A stretch of 37,862 nt of DNA from Paenibacillus terrae (GCF_000943545.1 NZ_JTHP01000061.1:1-37862); one strand, 5' to 3'. Positions 1 to 7,464 are shown, counted from the stretch's first letter. Numbers and translations: made by a program. The notes: generated from the letters alone by a model not told the origin.

Positions 1-216
1 CTACTTAGCAATGGTCGGTCAACCAGACAGTGCCACATAACAATAATGTTTCACAAATCCCCAATACCTTTTGTTCCAAAATTATCATCCCGGTTACACG
101 AGGTATGATCAGAAAATTTCAGTTTATTGTACAAAGTTAAATATACAGATGAAGTAAAAAATCTTGCATATAGAATTTTATCCATTCCGCACAAGTTGGA
201 TGAACTTCATAGCTTC

Positions 217-552
217 CTAAAAATAATTTATAAAAACAGGTTCATTGATTGATAGGCCTAATTTTTGGGCTTGATCTTCTAATAAACAAATTGTTTCTTT
301 CATATGATTTTTCGGATAGCTGTCAACAGCCTCTGTATAGCCTGCGGCTTGCATTAAATATTCGTAACTAGTGTCCTTTAAAAAAGGAACCAGATTCTTC
401 AAGTTCAATGGAGAGACTTTATTTAAGCCCGATTCGATTCGGTTTATTGTCGAATGACTTACACCGGATTTTTCGGCAAGCTCTCTTTGGCTCCTATACC
501 CGCTTCTCTCTCTTAATTTTGCAAAGTAAACTCCAAATTCCTTTAGGTTCAT
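217..552 (-). CDS. XRE-family HTH transcriptional regulator
   Basis: A 111-residue DNA-binding regulator. Residues about 6-60 form an XRE/HTH_3 domain; the turn is visible as LAEKSGVSHSTINRIESG. About 45 residues follow without a recognisable sensor or enzyme domain. The Shine-Dalgarno GGAGGGGG abuts an ATG two codons upstream, so the next ATG nine bases further on (552) is the better start. No operon partner is visible: the next gene on this strand is the Spo0E-like gene 700 bases upstream. Family assignment is firm; the regulated target is unknown. Proteins of this size are common as immunity-type repressors of mobile elements or as SinR-like regulators, but nothing here decides between them. 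Confidence 0.85.
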   Translation of the reverse strand: MNLKEFGVYFAKLRERSGYRSQRELAEKSGVSHSTINRIESGLNKVSPLNLKNLVPFLKDTSYEYLMQAAGYTEAVDSYPKNHMKETICLLEDQAQKLGLSINEPVFINYF

Positions 553-1069
553 TTTCATCCCCCTCCATTAATCTAGCTTTTAAAAAAGTCACATATCTCT
601 TTAAATATACTACTGCACATGATTATAGATTCCATAAGAATTTGTTTTATCTTTTCACAATTGAATTATTTTTCGATAAATTATCAACATCATGAAAAAA
701 TAGCGCTAACTTTGTTCTGACTTTCCCTGACATTGGTTTTATCTCTGTAATATTTATTGGGAAAAAGAGATGATTTAATAATATTACACCACATACTTTA
801 TCTTTCAAATACTAGATCCAAAACGACGAAACTAAAATATATATTCTGTTATCAAAAAACAATCCCGTTTTTCTCAGAGAATATAACTAGCAATTTGGAG
901 TCATGCGTTTAGCACTTTTAGATCTTAAGCCTGTCAAAATATAAATAGTTCTCATAATTAATTAATTTCTATTTTATGACATGAGTATGTATTATACTAT
1001 CATATAAGGCATTTTATAGAATAATTAAAGTCGTTAAGTAATAGAGTAATTAGTTTTGCATAAAGGAGG
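553..1069. other. AT-rich intergenic region
   Basis: About 500 very AT-rich bases between the XRE gene and a possible small plus-strand gene. The sequence TATACT near 1000 could be part of a plus-strand promoter, and GTATAT near 605 part of the minus-strand XRE promoter, but neither has a convincing -35 partner. I see no gene in it. Confidence 0.5.
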
Positions 1070-1191
1070 ATGGATAAGAATGAATTAAACTTGAGCGAAT
1101 CGTTATACCAAGAAATATACGAAGTGAACTTGTTTCTGTAAGAAAATTTTTCAACAGGGATAGGCATCATCCTAAGAAAAACATAGTCTGA
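1070..1191 (+). pseudogene. Possible frameshifted small gene, unknown function
   Basis: A strong AAAGGAGG lies directly in front of ATG 1070. That frame encodes 23 residues (MDKNELNLSESLYQEIYEVN and three more) and stops at 1139. One frame over, a coding-like stretch continues (VRKFFNRDRHHPKKNIV) to a TGA at 1189. Joined, they would make a small charged protein of about 39 residues, so a single indel near 1133 is suggested. The zero spacing between Shine-Dalgarno and ATG argues against efficient translation from this start. I do not recognise a family. Confidence 0.3.
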
Positions 1192-1223
1192 TGCCCTTTA
1201 GAATGTCTTGATTTATTCCCTGT
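1154..1223. repeat. Nested inverted repeats
   Basis: ACAGGGA (1154-1160) pairs with TCCCTGT (1217-1223), and inside it GGCATCA (1163-1169) pairs with TGATGCC (1189-1195). The inner pair overlaps the stop of the possible small gene on the left and is followed by CTTT, so it may act as a weak plus-strand terminator. The nesting is unusual for a simple terminator. Confidence 0.45.
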
Positions 1224-1256
1224 GTACGTGAGCGTATATTATGTGGTTGGTTTTTG

Positions 1257-1436
1257 TTATATCAGTTGGATAAAAATCTTATTCTGAGACATACGGTTGT
1301 ACTGATTTATAAGTTCATCCAAAAGCATAGACTGCTCTAGCACACAAGCATGCCTAAAACCATACCGTTTGTACAAATCATGTAATCGCTGCCGGGCGCT
1401 CTCTAACTGTTGTTCTATCGATTTATCCGTATTCAT
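1257..1436 (-). CDS. Spo0E-like aspartyl-phosphate phosphatase
   Basis: A 59-residue protein that fits the Spo0E-like sporulation regulator family. These two-helix proteins dephosphorylate Spo0A~P and so delay sporulation. The first helix is visible as IEQQLESARQRLHDLYKRYG, and the second carries the family signature as EQSMLLDELINQY, the equivalent of SQxLD. The length matches the family's usual 50-85 residues. Start is ATG 1436, 11 bases after AGGAGG. It lies downstream of the receptor/propeptide pair on the same strand but beyond that pair's terminator, so it should be transcribed separately. Together with the AbrB-like genes it makes this a cluster of post-exponential regulators. Confidence in the family is good; substrate specificity is inferred. 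Confidence 0.8.
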   Translation of the reverse strand: MNTDKSIEQQLESARQRLHDLYKRYGFRHACVLEQSMLLDELINQYNRMSQNKIFIQLI

Positions 1437-1525
1437 ACCACATTACCCCTCCTAATGTATCTCATTTTAGGTTCGTATGTGGTAAATATAGGCTTCTGTT
1501 TTTGCAGAAAAACCAGCTAAACATA

Positions 1526-1554
1526 ATAAAAAAAGACCAGCTAAAAAGCTGGCC
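1526..1554 (-). terminator. Intrinsic terminator of the receptor/propeptide operon
   Basis: On the minus strand GGCCAGCT, a short T-rich loop and AGCTGGTC are followed by seven T. It lies 25 bases past the propeptide stop and closes the two-gene unit. Confidence 0.85.
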
Positions 1555-1578
1555 AATGGAAAGACAATAAAACTTGGA

Positions 1579-1698
1579 TCAAAATGTACCCACATGATCT
1601 TGCGGCTGGAATGTTCCAGAAGTCGGATGCTGAACTGGTACTCCGAATACCAGTAAGAAACTAGCTGCCACTAAGATTAAAGCCATCTTTTTTATCAT
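1579..1698 (-). CDS. Putative exported quorum-sensing propeptide (Phr/NprX-like)
   Basis: A 39-residue peptide with the anatomy of RRNPP signal precursors: a short basic N-terminus (MIKK), a hydrophobic segment of about 16 residues (MALILVAASFLLVFGV), then a polar tail ending in QPQDHVGTF. Such precursors are secreted by Sec, cut outside the cell, and the C-terminal 5-10 residues are re-imported by the oligopeptide permease. The ATG lies 12 bases after a strong AGGAGGTG, and the gene overlaps the 3' end of the receptor gene by 38 bases in another frame, typical of such pairs. An in-frame ATG (1719) just before the Shine-Dalgarno is rejected as the start. The mature peptide is not knowable from sequence alone. 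Confidence 0.7.
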   Translation of the reverse strand: MIKKMALILVAASFLLVFGVPVQHPTSGTFQPQDHVGTF

Positions 1699-3049
1699 TT
1701 TTTTCCCACACCTCCTCATATATGGATTGGAACTGAGTCTGTACTCCAGGAGCCGCATGTGTTTTGAAATGAAAAAATAGTCCAACACAATTGGCAATAA
1801 GTAGTACATGATTAATTGTAGCAGATTTTTCCAATGCGTCTATCAGACACTTAAAGCCATATGAATATTCTTCTTTATTAAAGCTATATTTGGCCATTTT
1901 GTACCAAAACCGTGCCTGCTGTTGCAGTAAAAACGGCTCAACAGGAGATGGCTCTTGATACGACGCAATTTTAGGCTCAAAGCGATGAAGGATGTGGTCC
2001 ACATCAATATTGTACTTATTGGCTGCTTCAACGATATTCAAAAGTTCATTAAATATATGTTTTTCACCAGATATATATTCTGCGTAATCCGACAGGACAC
2101 TAACGTCTCCAGTCATAAGCCTATTTACGTAAGTATTAATTTTGGCCCATTGCTGAAATTGACCAACCCAATGGAGTGTATCTGAATCAGTTTCCTTAAC
2201 CCAGCCTAGATCAGTATAGCAACGTATATGCTCTAAAGCCCGTTCATGATCTCCAATTGCATCACTAGCATGTGCACACATCAGTTCGGCATAAGCTATG
2301 TATGCAAACAACGGCCCAGAACTTGGTTTTCTTTGTGGAAATTTCTCTTTCCGATCGGAGTTATGAACAATGTCATATTGAATTCTGCCTAGTTGTCCCA
2401 ACTGATGAGAAAAATTATATACCTTGTCCCATTCACTTAATGATCTGTAAAGATTCGCTAAATCTTTTAGTGCATCTAGCTGATCCCATTCATTCAAACG
2501 ATTAACAAATGTTTCAAATATAGTAGCTGCTTTGAGATTAAGATTCTGATCCTTTCCTATAGCAAGCTGAAATAAGCGATATTGGCACACCGCAAGTCGT
2601 TCTGAATGTTGCTGCCTTTCATTCTCGGCCACTTTTTCGTAAAGATAAGTAGCTGCTTTTCCATAACCATTTCTGAAAGAATCTTCGGCTAATTTAAAGA
2701 GCTGTCGAGCATAGTTAGGATTATCTAGTAACACACTTACTACTTTTTTTAAGCAGTCTAATCTATTAAACTGCACACATCGATACAAGAACGGACTAAT
2801 TCTTCTCCAGTTAAGTTGTACATCTACAACCAATTCTTCAACAAATAAATCATAGAAGTGGTCTGGGGGTAGATTCATTCCTTTAGTGATGCGATCCAAT
2901 TGGTACGTCGAAATGGGGCGATTGCCACTTACAATGCCGCTTACTGTACCTGGATTCATGCCTGCAATGTGTCCAAACCCTGTCAAAGTTATGCCTTCTC
3001 GTTTTAGATATTTATCTAATTCTGCTCGAATCGTAGGTGTGATTTCCAT
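1661..3049 (-). CDS. HTH + TPR-like cytoplasmic peptide receptor (RRNPP type)
   Basis: A 462-residue protein with an N-terminal XRE-type helix-turn-helix (about residues 5-65; GFGHIAGMNPGTVSGIVSGN is the turn and recognition helix) and about 390 residues of alpha-helical repeats reminiscent of TPRs (for example FKLAEDSFRNGYGKAATYLY and YRLFQLAIGKDQNLNLKAAT). This is the layout of PlcR, NprR and Rgg, transcription factors switched by re-imported peptides. The start is ATG 3049 after AAGGGTGG; an in-frame ATG 13 codons upstream has no ribosome site. The 3' end overlaps a propeptide-like ORF, supporting a receptor/signal pair. It diverges from the first AbrB-like gene, whose control region is a plausible target. 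It lacks recognisable similarity to AimR, so an arbitrium role is not claimed. Confidence 0.75.
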   Translation of the reverse strand: MEITPTIRAELDKYLKREGITLTGFGHIAGMNPGTVSGIVSGNRPISTYQLDRITKGMNLPPDHFYDLFVEELVVDVQLNWRRISPFLYRCVQFNRLDCLKKVVSVLLDNPNYARQLFKLAEDSFRNGYGKAATYLYEKVAENERQQHSERLAVCQYRLFQLAIGKDQNLNLKAATIFETFVNRLNEWDQLDALKDLANLYRSLSEWDKVYNFSHQLGQLGRIQYDIVHNSDRKEKFPQRKPSSGPLFAYIAYAELMCAHASDAIGDHERALEHIRCYTDLGWVKETDSDTLHWVGQFQQWAKINTYVNRLMTGDVSVLSDYAEYISGEKHIFNELLNIVEAANKYNIDVDHILHRFEPKIASYQEPSPVEPFLLQQQARFWYKMAKYSFNKEEYSYGFKCLIDALEKSATINHVLLIANCVGLFFHFKTHAAPGVQTQFQSIYEEVWEKNDKKDGFNLSGS

Positions 3050-3223
3050 GATAAACCACCCTTTCAGCTTGAACTTAATGTGATGCATTCTTCAGTAAAA
3101 GTTTTAGTTAGCAATCTTATAATATAATTATAATTTTGCTCATCCATAATAGTACCATCTTTTGGAACAATAATAAATACTTCTATTTTATTGCTTTTTA
3201 TCTTGTTATAGGAGAGTTTCGAG

Positions 3224-3493
3224 ATGCCACACGTAAAAATGACAAGGCAATTAGATCCTACAGGTCGCTTCGTAATTCCAAAAGAAATACTCACGACCTG
3301 CAGCATATCTCCCCATGATTCAGTGGAATACTTTATAGATGAAGAATCTAGTGCGATATCCCTACAAAGATATAAAAAATATTATTGTATATTTTGTAAT
3401 TACACAGAAGACTTAATGCGTTTTAATGGTTCTCTTATATGTGAAAATTGTAGATATATTCTCAAAAATACATCTAAGGATACGACGGCTTAA
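3224..3493 (+). CDS. AbrB-like regulator, first of a tandem pair, prematurely stopped
   Basis: An 89-residue protein whose N-terminal ~48 residues are an AbrB/SpoVT swapped-hairpin DNA-binding domain (MTRQLDPTGRFVIPKEIL matches the family core). A CxxC...CxxC segment follows (CIFCNY and CENC), probably a zinc-binding ribbon. Start ATG 3224 follows ATAGGAG by 9 bases. Compared with its neighbour at 3722-4168 it lacks a C-terminal helix-turn-helix. That module is present in the same frame just beyond the TAA at 3491, so a nonsense mutation appears to have cut it off. The truncated product may still dimerise and bind DNA. AbrB-type proteins repress post-exponential genes; the target here is unknown. 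Confidence 0.75.
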   Translation: MPHVKMTRQLDPTGRFVIPKEILTTCSISPHDSVEYFIDEESSAISLQRYKKYYCIFCNYTEDLMRFNGSLICENCRYILKNTSKDTTA

Positions 3494-3625
3494 CAACCTA
3501 AAGAGATCATGAGTCAACTTTTTTTAGATTTATATAAAGAACATCTGGATGCAACACTACAGGAATACGCCAATATGTTAGTCATGACGCAGGCTCGTGT
3601 TAGTCAGCTCATACAAAAATGTTTT
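3494..3625 (+). pseudogene. Detached C-terminal HTH module of the first AbrB-like gene
   Basis: Directly after the TAA at 3491 and in the same frame is QPKEIMSQLFLDLYKEHLDA followed by LQEYANMLVMTQARVSQLIQ. It aligns with the C-terminus of the second AbrB-like protein (LKDLMLEHPNAKQGEYADWL and EVSQGRISQLKKML). An ATG at 3509 exists but has no good ribosome site, so separate translation is unlikely. Past QLIQK the frame runs on without a stop into the second gene, suggesting a further indel at the original 3' end. Confidence 0.6.
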
Positions 3626-3721
3626 ATCAAACGGGTGATCAACTGGAGGTTAAATCTGTTTCTGCTACCATTCGCTCAAGTAATACCAATTCCTAAAATT
3701 GATAAAAAGGAGGATACCATT

Positions 3722-4168
3722 TTGAAGAGTACAGGTATGACACGCCCATTGGATTCGTTAGGCCGAATTGTAATACCCAAGGAAATGCGAATATCAATGG
3801 ACATTGATGTTGGAGACAGTTTAGAATTTTATATGGATGTTGAAACAGGCTTTTTGAGTCTGCGTAATTATGTTGGTGTGGCTTGTAGAATATGCTCATC
3901 TATTGAAGATCTAACCTATTTTAGAGATTCATTCTTATGTAAAAAATGTATAAATGATTTGAAAGGAAACATAGGAGTTAATCCTATTCCTGTTTCCGTT
4001 GTTAAAGGTCCTAACTACAAGGAAAAGCGAGATTATAAGTCGTCAGAGTACCTACTACAGCAACTAAAAGACCTCATGCTCGAACATCCTAATGCCAAGC
4101 AGGGAGAATATGCAGATTGGCTCGAAGTATCACAGGGTCGCATATCTCAGCTTAAAAAGATGTTATAG
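3722..4168 (+). CDS. AbrB-like regulator with C-terminal HTH
   Basis: A 148-residue paralogue of the upstream gene. It starts at TTG 3722, eight bases after AAGGAGG; the frame is open further upstream only because it is fused to the remnant of the first gene. Residues 1-50 are a typical AbrB domain (KSTGMTRPLDSLGRIVIPKE). Then come two CxxC pairs (CRICSS, CKKC), a linker, and a C-terminal helical segment (GEYADWLEVSQGRISQLKKM) resembling a small helix-turn-helix. AbrB proteins are normally about 95 residues, so the Cys ribbon and the second DNA-binding-like module are additions. The role is inferred to be transcriptional control. Confidence 0.75.
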   Translation: MKSTGMTRPLDSLGRIVIPKEMRISMDIDVGDSLEFYMDVETGFLSLRNYVGVACRICSSIEDLTYFRDSFLCKKCINDLKGNIGVNPIPVSVVKGPNYKEKRDYKSSEYLLQQLKDLMLEHPNAKQGEYADWLEVSQGRISQLKKML

Positions 4169-4252
4169 GTAAAATCGGAATTTTGCCATTTTGACTTGTT
4201 GATCACGCTTTAATGTTCGTTCGATTTTTTAATAGATTCTTAAATGGAGTAG

Positions 4253-4393
4253 CTAAAACCCTGATTCCTCTAATGAAGAATTGGGGTTTTTATCTACGGT
4301 TGTACCTACATGTGCAACCAATCCTAGTACTCCAACGGCACTCCCCAGTACCAGAATATGAAACAACATCTGATAATCAATCTCCATATGCAT
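4253..4393 (-). CDS. Small membrane protein, 46 residues, unknown
   Basis: Starts at ATG 4393 (or ATG 4387) after GGTGAGAGAAG. It contains one hydrophobic helix (MLFHILVLGSAVGVLGLVAH) and a polar C-terminus (TTVDKNPNSSLEESGF). It lies 56 bases after the end of the broken gene at 4450-5052 on the same strand. Its 3' end overlaps the hairpin that terminates the opposing AbrB-like genes. Single-pass proteins of this size are often toxins, holin-like or sporulation peptides; nothing here picks one. It is not a recognised family member. Confidence 0.45.
   Translation of the reverse strand: MHMEIDYQMLFHILVLGSAVGVLGLVAHVGTTVDKNPNSSLEESGF
4255..4291 (+). terminator. Terminator of the AbrB-like pair
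   Basis: AAAACCC pairs with GGGTTTT, with further pairing of GATTC/GAATT inside, followed by a T tract on the plus strand. It is about 90 bases past the second AbrB-like stop. Confidence 0.7.
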
Positions 4394-4449
4394 CAATCTT
4401 CTCTCACCAGTTTTTAGCATATACTTTAACAGATGTGTCTTATAACATT

Positions 4450-5052
4450 TTACCCTGAAGTTAGGGGGCTTCCATTTTTGCTCAGCTTTACTGCTTCCTT
4501 CTGTTCATAAGTTTTATTCCTCTGATGCTTCCCGCTAGATTTGCTTGAGCGATACCAAGAGTTGCCCTGCTTCTTAGTCAGAAGACGTGCATATTTTCGT
4601 ATAAAAGCCCTGACCAGGCGCATTTCCTTACGGACCATCTCTTTCTGTTCCTCTGGACTGCCTGTGTCTTTACCGTACAGTAGATCATAATTAGCATGAC
4701 CAACGGTATCAAATGTGCTCAACAAATAAATAGATTCTTTAATCGCATCTGAGAGCGTGAGCGTGCGCTTCATGTTGGTTTCCCAATTGATCGAGTGCTC
4801 CTTTAACTTACCCGAGCGTAAGGCATCAGGTGCCCATATTTCCTGTTCCCAAGTAAGAGAGAAAATAGTTTCTTTAGGACACCCAAGCGACTCAAAATTT
4901 CGATTCGAAGCTGCTGCCTACGCTGCATGATCCTCTCATATTTTTTAACTACTTTCCCGCTCGGGCTTGGTACCCATGAGACTTTTTTAGCAGCTATACA
5001 GCTATATATTCGGCAATAACTCTTGATTGGATAGGTCTTTAATTTTCTTCAT
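4450..5052 (-). pseudogene. Frameshifted gene, unknown function
   Basis: Reading the minus strand from ATG 5052 gives MKKIKDLSNQELLPNI and then a stop. One frame over, coding-like sequence continues (YSCIAAKKVSWVPSPSGKVV and KKYERIMQRRQQLRIEILSR), and after a second shift near 4880 it runs on (ETIFSLTWEQEIWAPDALRS) into an open frame ending at 4450. That last part alone would be 107 residues from ATG 4773, but the ATG has no ribosome site and the frame stays open upstream of it. The best reading is a ~200-residue gene broken by two indels. It is rich in Lys and Arg at the C-terminus. I do not recognise the family. Confidence 0.5.
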
Positions 5053-5448
5053 CCTCATTGCTATAGCTCCCTTGTTTGGCGTACCAGTCCCTCACTTATT
5101 ACCAACTTTATAGGATTAGCTTCTCCATTGTACATTCCTATGAACAATTCCACATTCTATGTATTTACGGTCAAAAATCCAAAAAAGAACGTACGCTACA
5201 CTACTTCTTGTTCTTTTGAATTCTACCTTCCTTGACCTGCGTTCAAAACGGTTTCAAACGCCAAGACAGAGTGCAGCGGGGTCTTGGTACTGTTTCTGCA
5301 AAAAATGATGAGAGCAAAATGGTGAAGATGGAGCAAATATGAGTAAATAGAGCACTTCGATCCTGCATCATATAGATTTTGTTTTTTGAAGATGATACTT
5401 TACCCGTCAACTGACCAGCGATGCGGGCGGGGTATCCGGTTGGTACCA
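5053..5448. other. Intergenic region with a short coding-like scrap
   Basis: On the minus strand 5039-5140 two overlapping short frames look protein-like (MYNGEANPIKLVISEGLVRQ; RDWYAKQGSYSNEDEEN), perhaps the decayed end of a gene upstream of 4450-5052. The rest holds no gene I can support. Confidence 0.3.
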
Positions 5449-5483
5449 TAAAAAAAGAGTAGAGTTCAAATGAAATCTACTCT
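5449..5483 (-). terminator. Intrinsic terminator
   Basis: On the minus strand AGAGTAGA, a loop of about 12 and TCTACTCT are followed by seven T. No gene immediately precedes it; it ends the GC-rich segment 5484-5691. Confidence 0.8.
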
Positions 5484-5691
5484 GAAACCAGGCCTTTATG
5501 CTTTTGACCTACGCACCGTTGAGGGTGTCAAGCGCGGACCGGACATAGAGCGCCTAAGGCAACCCTCCAGCGGCGTGTATCAGGTCTAGGGTAGGGTTTT
5601 AAGTGGCCAATGAGTTGTTAGCGTGAGTCCGATTCCCCGTTTCGGATCTGTTCCACACCCCGATCATCTCTAGCTTGTAGCACAATGCAGC
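5484..5691 (-). ncRNA. Candidate structured non-coding RNA
   Basis: About 200 bases, clearly GC-richer than the surroundings, with no credible ORF, bounded upstream by one terminator and downstream by another on the same strand. Potential stems include GATCCGA with TCGGaCTC around a G-rich loop, and a longer irregular stem in which GAGGGTTG faces CAACGG/ACCCTC. It is not a tmRNA, RNase P or T-box by the motifs I know. A decayed gene is the main alternative. I saw no promoter between the terminator at 5692 and this segment, which lowers confidence. Confidence 0.3.
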
Positions 5692-5726
5692 AAAAAAGGA
5701 CCCTCCCGATCTTTCCGGAAACGTCC
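5692..5726 (-). terminator. Intrinsic terminator of the small membrane gene
   Basis: GGAC..CCGG and CGGGAGGGTCC pair on the minus strand, followed by six T; 22 bases after the stop of the 51-residue membrane protein. Confidence 0.8.
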
Positions 5727-5748
5727 TTCTTCTGCTCGGTTTTTCAGG

Positions 5749-5904
5749 TTATTGGCCATACTCACACCCAGACAAAATACCTCGCTTAATGTAAATTGTT
5801 TTGCTTTTTTTATTTTGCCATCTTTTGATGACGATGAACAAATAAGTAAGTAGAACAACGAAGAAAACAATACCGATTATGGAAGCTATAAAAGCCGAAG
5901 TCAA
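5749..5904 (-). CDS. Single-pass membrane protein, 51 residues, unknown
   Basis: Starts at TTG 5904, nine bases after TAAGGAG. An in-frame start codon 19 codons upstream lacks such a site. The N-terminal two thirds is a long hydrophobic helix (TSAFIASIIGIVFFVVLLTY plus LFIVI), followed by a basic cytoplasmic-type tail (KRWQNKKSKTIYIKRG). The predicted topology is N-out, C-in. A good terminator follows, so this is a self-contained transcription unit. No family is recognised; a toxin-like or regulatory membrane peptide is possible but not shown. Confidence 0.6.
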   Translation of the reverse strand: MTSAFIASIIGIVFFVVLLTYLFIVIKRWQNKKSKTIYIKRGILSGCEYGQ

Positions 5905-6461
5905 ATCTAACAACTCCTTACCTTTTTTAGGTAACTGTATAAATATTTTAACCGATCTCACATTGATGAAGGTATGATGAAGAAGTTCAATCTATTTGGC
6001 ACAACAAAAAGAACGATTTGCATCGCCTATATACTTCAGAACCGTTGGATCTCAGCATTTGGAGGGTTTACTATTTAGAATTCTTTTGGTATCTCCTTTT
6101 CTCAAAGGTGGTATTTTCTTTTATTGGGAGACATGATGCAAGAAATACCGTTTTTCTATTGTTAATTTTTCATATAATGAAATAATCACATTATAAGTCT
6201 TGTGCTGTAGCCAACTTTATATGGAGATACTCCACACTTATATATTATATATTACATAACATGGGATGAATGTATTGAAATTTATCTGCACCAGAACTAA
6301 TGTAGTATTGGCCTGCTTTAGCTGTATTCATTCTCACCAAAAGAGTCAAAATGGGTATTTTGTTATGGCACTAACTAGAATAGGCTGCGAGATATTCTCG
6401 CAGCCCTTCCTTGTAGAATTAAGGTTACCTTTTATCTATTATTGTTAATCTTCAATTTTCG
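5905..6461. other. Intergenic region with one perfect hairpin
   Basis: AT-rich, no supportable gene. GGCTGCGAGA (6383-6392) and TCTCGCAGCC (6396-6405) form a perfect 10-bp stem with a 3-base loop, followed by CTTCCTTG on the plus strand. It probably terminates the broken gene at 6462-6766 from the minus side or works in both directions. Confidence 0.6.
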
Positions 6462-6766
6462 CTAAATTATATCAAGTAACCGTTCAAATTCTTCTGGTGA
6501 AAGGGAATCATGAGCCATAAATCCGCCGTCATAGTCCTTTTCAGAAAACATATACTGACCTGAGGTTAAATCTACATTGATTTCCAATACACAATATATT
6601 CCGTCAAGATGAAAATCAAAAGCTCCAGTAGATTCACCGAGAGATGTAAAAGTCTCCACAACCTTTTGAATCTTGAAACTCTCTTGTATAAAACCGGCTC
6701 CCCCTGTTCATCTTCTTATACCGTTCTTACAAACCCCTTTTGTTCTAATCTTTCTCTCGTTAACAT
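6462..6766 (-). pseudogene. Broken ~100-residue gene, unknown function
   Basis: ATG 6766 follows GAGGAAGC. The frame reads MLTRERLEQKGFVRTV and hits TAA at 6716, continues in frame as EDEQGEPVLYKR, and then needs a shift in a short AG repeat near 6680 to join the open frame ESFKIQKVVETFTSLGESTG through YMFSEKDYDGGFMAHDSLSP to the stop at 6462. The pieces line up into one acidic protein of about 102 residues. Two independent lesions point to a real pseudogene, although a sequencing error could explain the indel. No family is recognised; size and acidity would suit an immunity protein, but that is only a thought. Confidence 0.6.
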
Positions 6767-7333
6767 ACTGCTTCCTCACCAAAATTATAATATCAGACTT
6801 ATTTGTTATCCCTCAAACCAAATGTATTTCCAAATAAGACAAGAATCAATAATAGCCGAATGCTGTAAGGTTAAGAATAAAAACATCTATATAACTGTAA
6901 AAAAGAATTAGAGATGTAGAAACATTATATCAATCAAAAATTGTCCATATCGCAGAGCTAGGGCTTCATCACTTTATATCCATCAATCTCTAAGAAGCAA
7001 CACAATGTTAAGTTTGTATGGAATATGGACGTATCTATTTTCGGGTCCAAACACAATTGTGAGCAACGATTATAATTGAGATATTATTTTATTATTATTG
7101 ATACAAATTGTAATTTAAAGTAATAATTTATATTTTTTTAAGTGTAAGCAGAACCCCCTCTACCACTAATTATGACCAAATCTTAGGTTCATTAAGGCAA
7201 AATACGGTTTTTAGCCTGCTCCGTACAAGAGATGATATTTAGGACTAAAGCTCCTGTTCGGAAAATCGGTTATATTCTTTCGCTCTTAAATCTCAACAAA
7301 AAAGAGGGGGTGGCTTAAGGCCTGTGAGTTACG
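6767..7333. other. AT-rich intergenic region
   Basis: No ORF, hairpin with a T tract or repeat that I can support. Confidence 0.5.
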
Positions 7334-7453
7334 GTAATAATTGATACGAAAAACACACCATTTTGCTCTATAATTTCAGTTACAACTGATACTTTTTGCG
7401 ATTATAAATGATACTTTTCGTGTTTATTTTGATTATAATTGATACTTTTCGGA
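7334..7453. repeat. Cluster of three to four ~21-bp direct repeats
   Basis: TGATAC recurs at 7342, 7387, 7409 and 7440. Three copies share the longer unit ATTATAAxTGATACTTTTCG (7380-7400 less exact; 7401-7420; 7432-7451); the first copy shares only AATAATTGATACG. Spacings are 45, 22 and 31. Multiple direct repeats of this length are typical of transposase-binding ends of Tn7/Mu-type elements or of replication iterons. No such transposase or Rep gene is present, so this may be the leftover end of a lost element. Confidence 0.5.
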
Positions 7454-7464
7454 AATACCCTATC

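Noticed and set aside
1661..3049. AimR-type arbitrium receptor
   Set aside because: Layout is compatible, but I see no sequence resemblance to AimR and no phage genes around it; only the broader RRNPP class is claimed.
4213..4458. 81-codon open frame on the plus strand after the AbrB-like genes
   Set aside because: No ribosome site, crosses the terminator hairpin, and the composition is not coding-like; the opposite strand carries a better small gene.
5400..5460. T-box-like segment (GGTTGGTACC near a terminator)
   Set aside because: The T-box core sequence and the specifier stem are absent, and no aminoacyl-tRNA synthetase or amino-acid gene follows.
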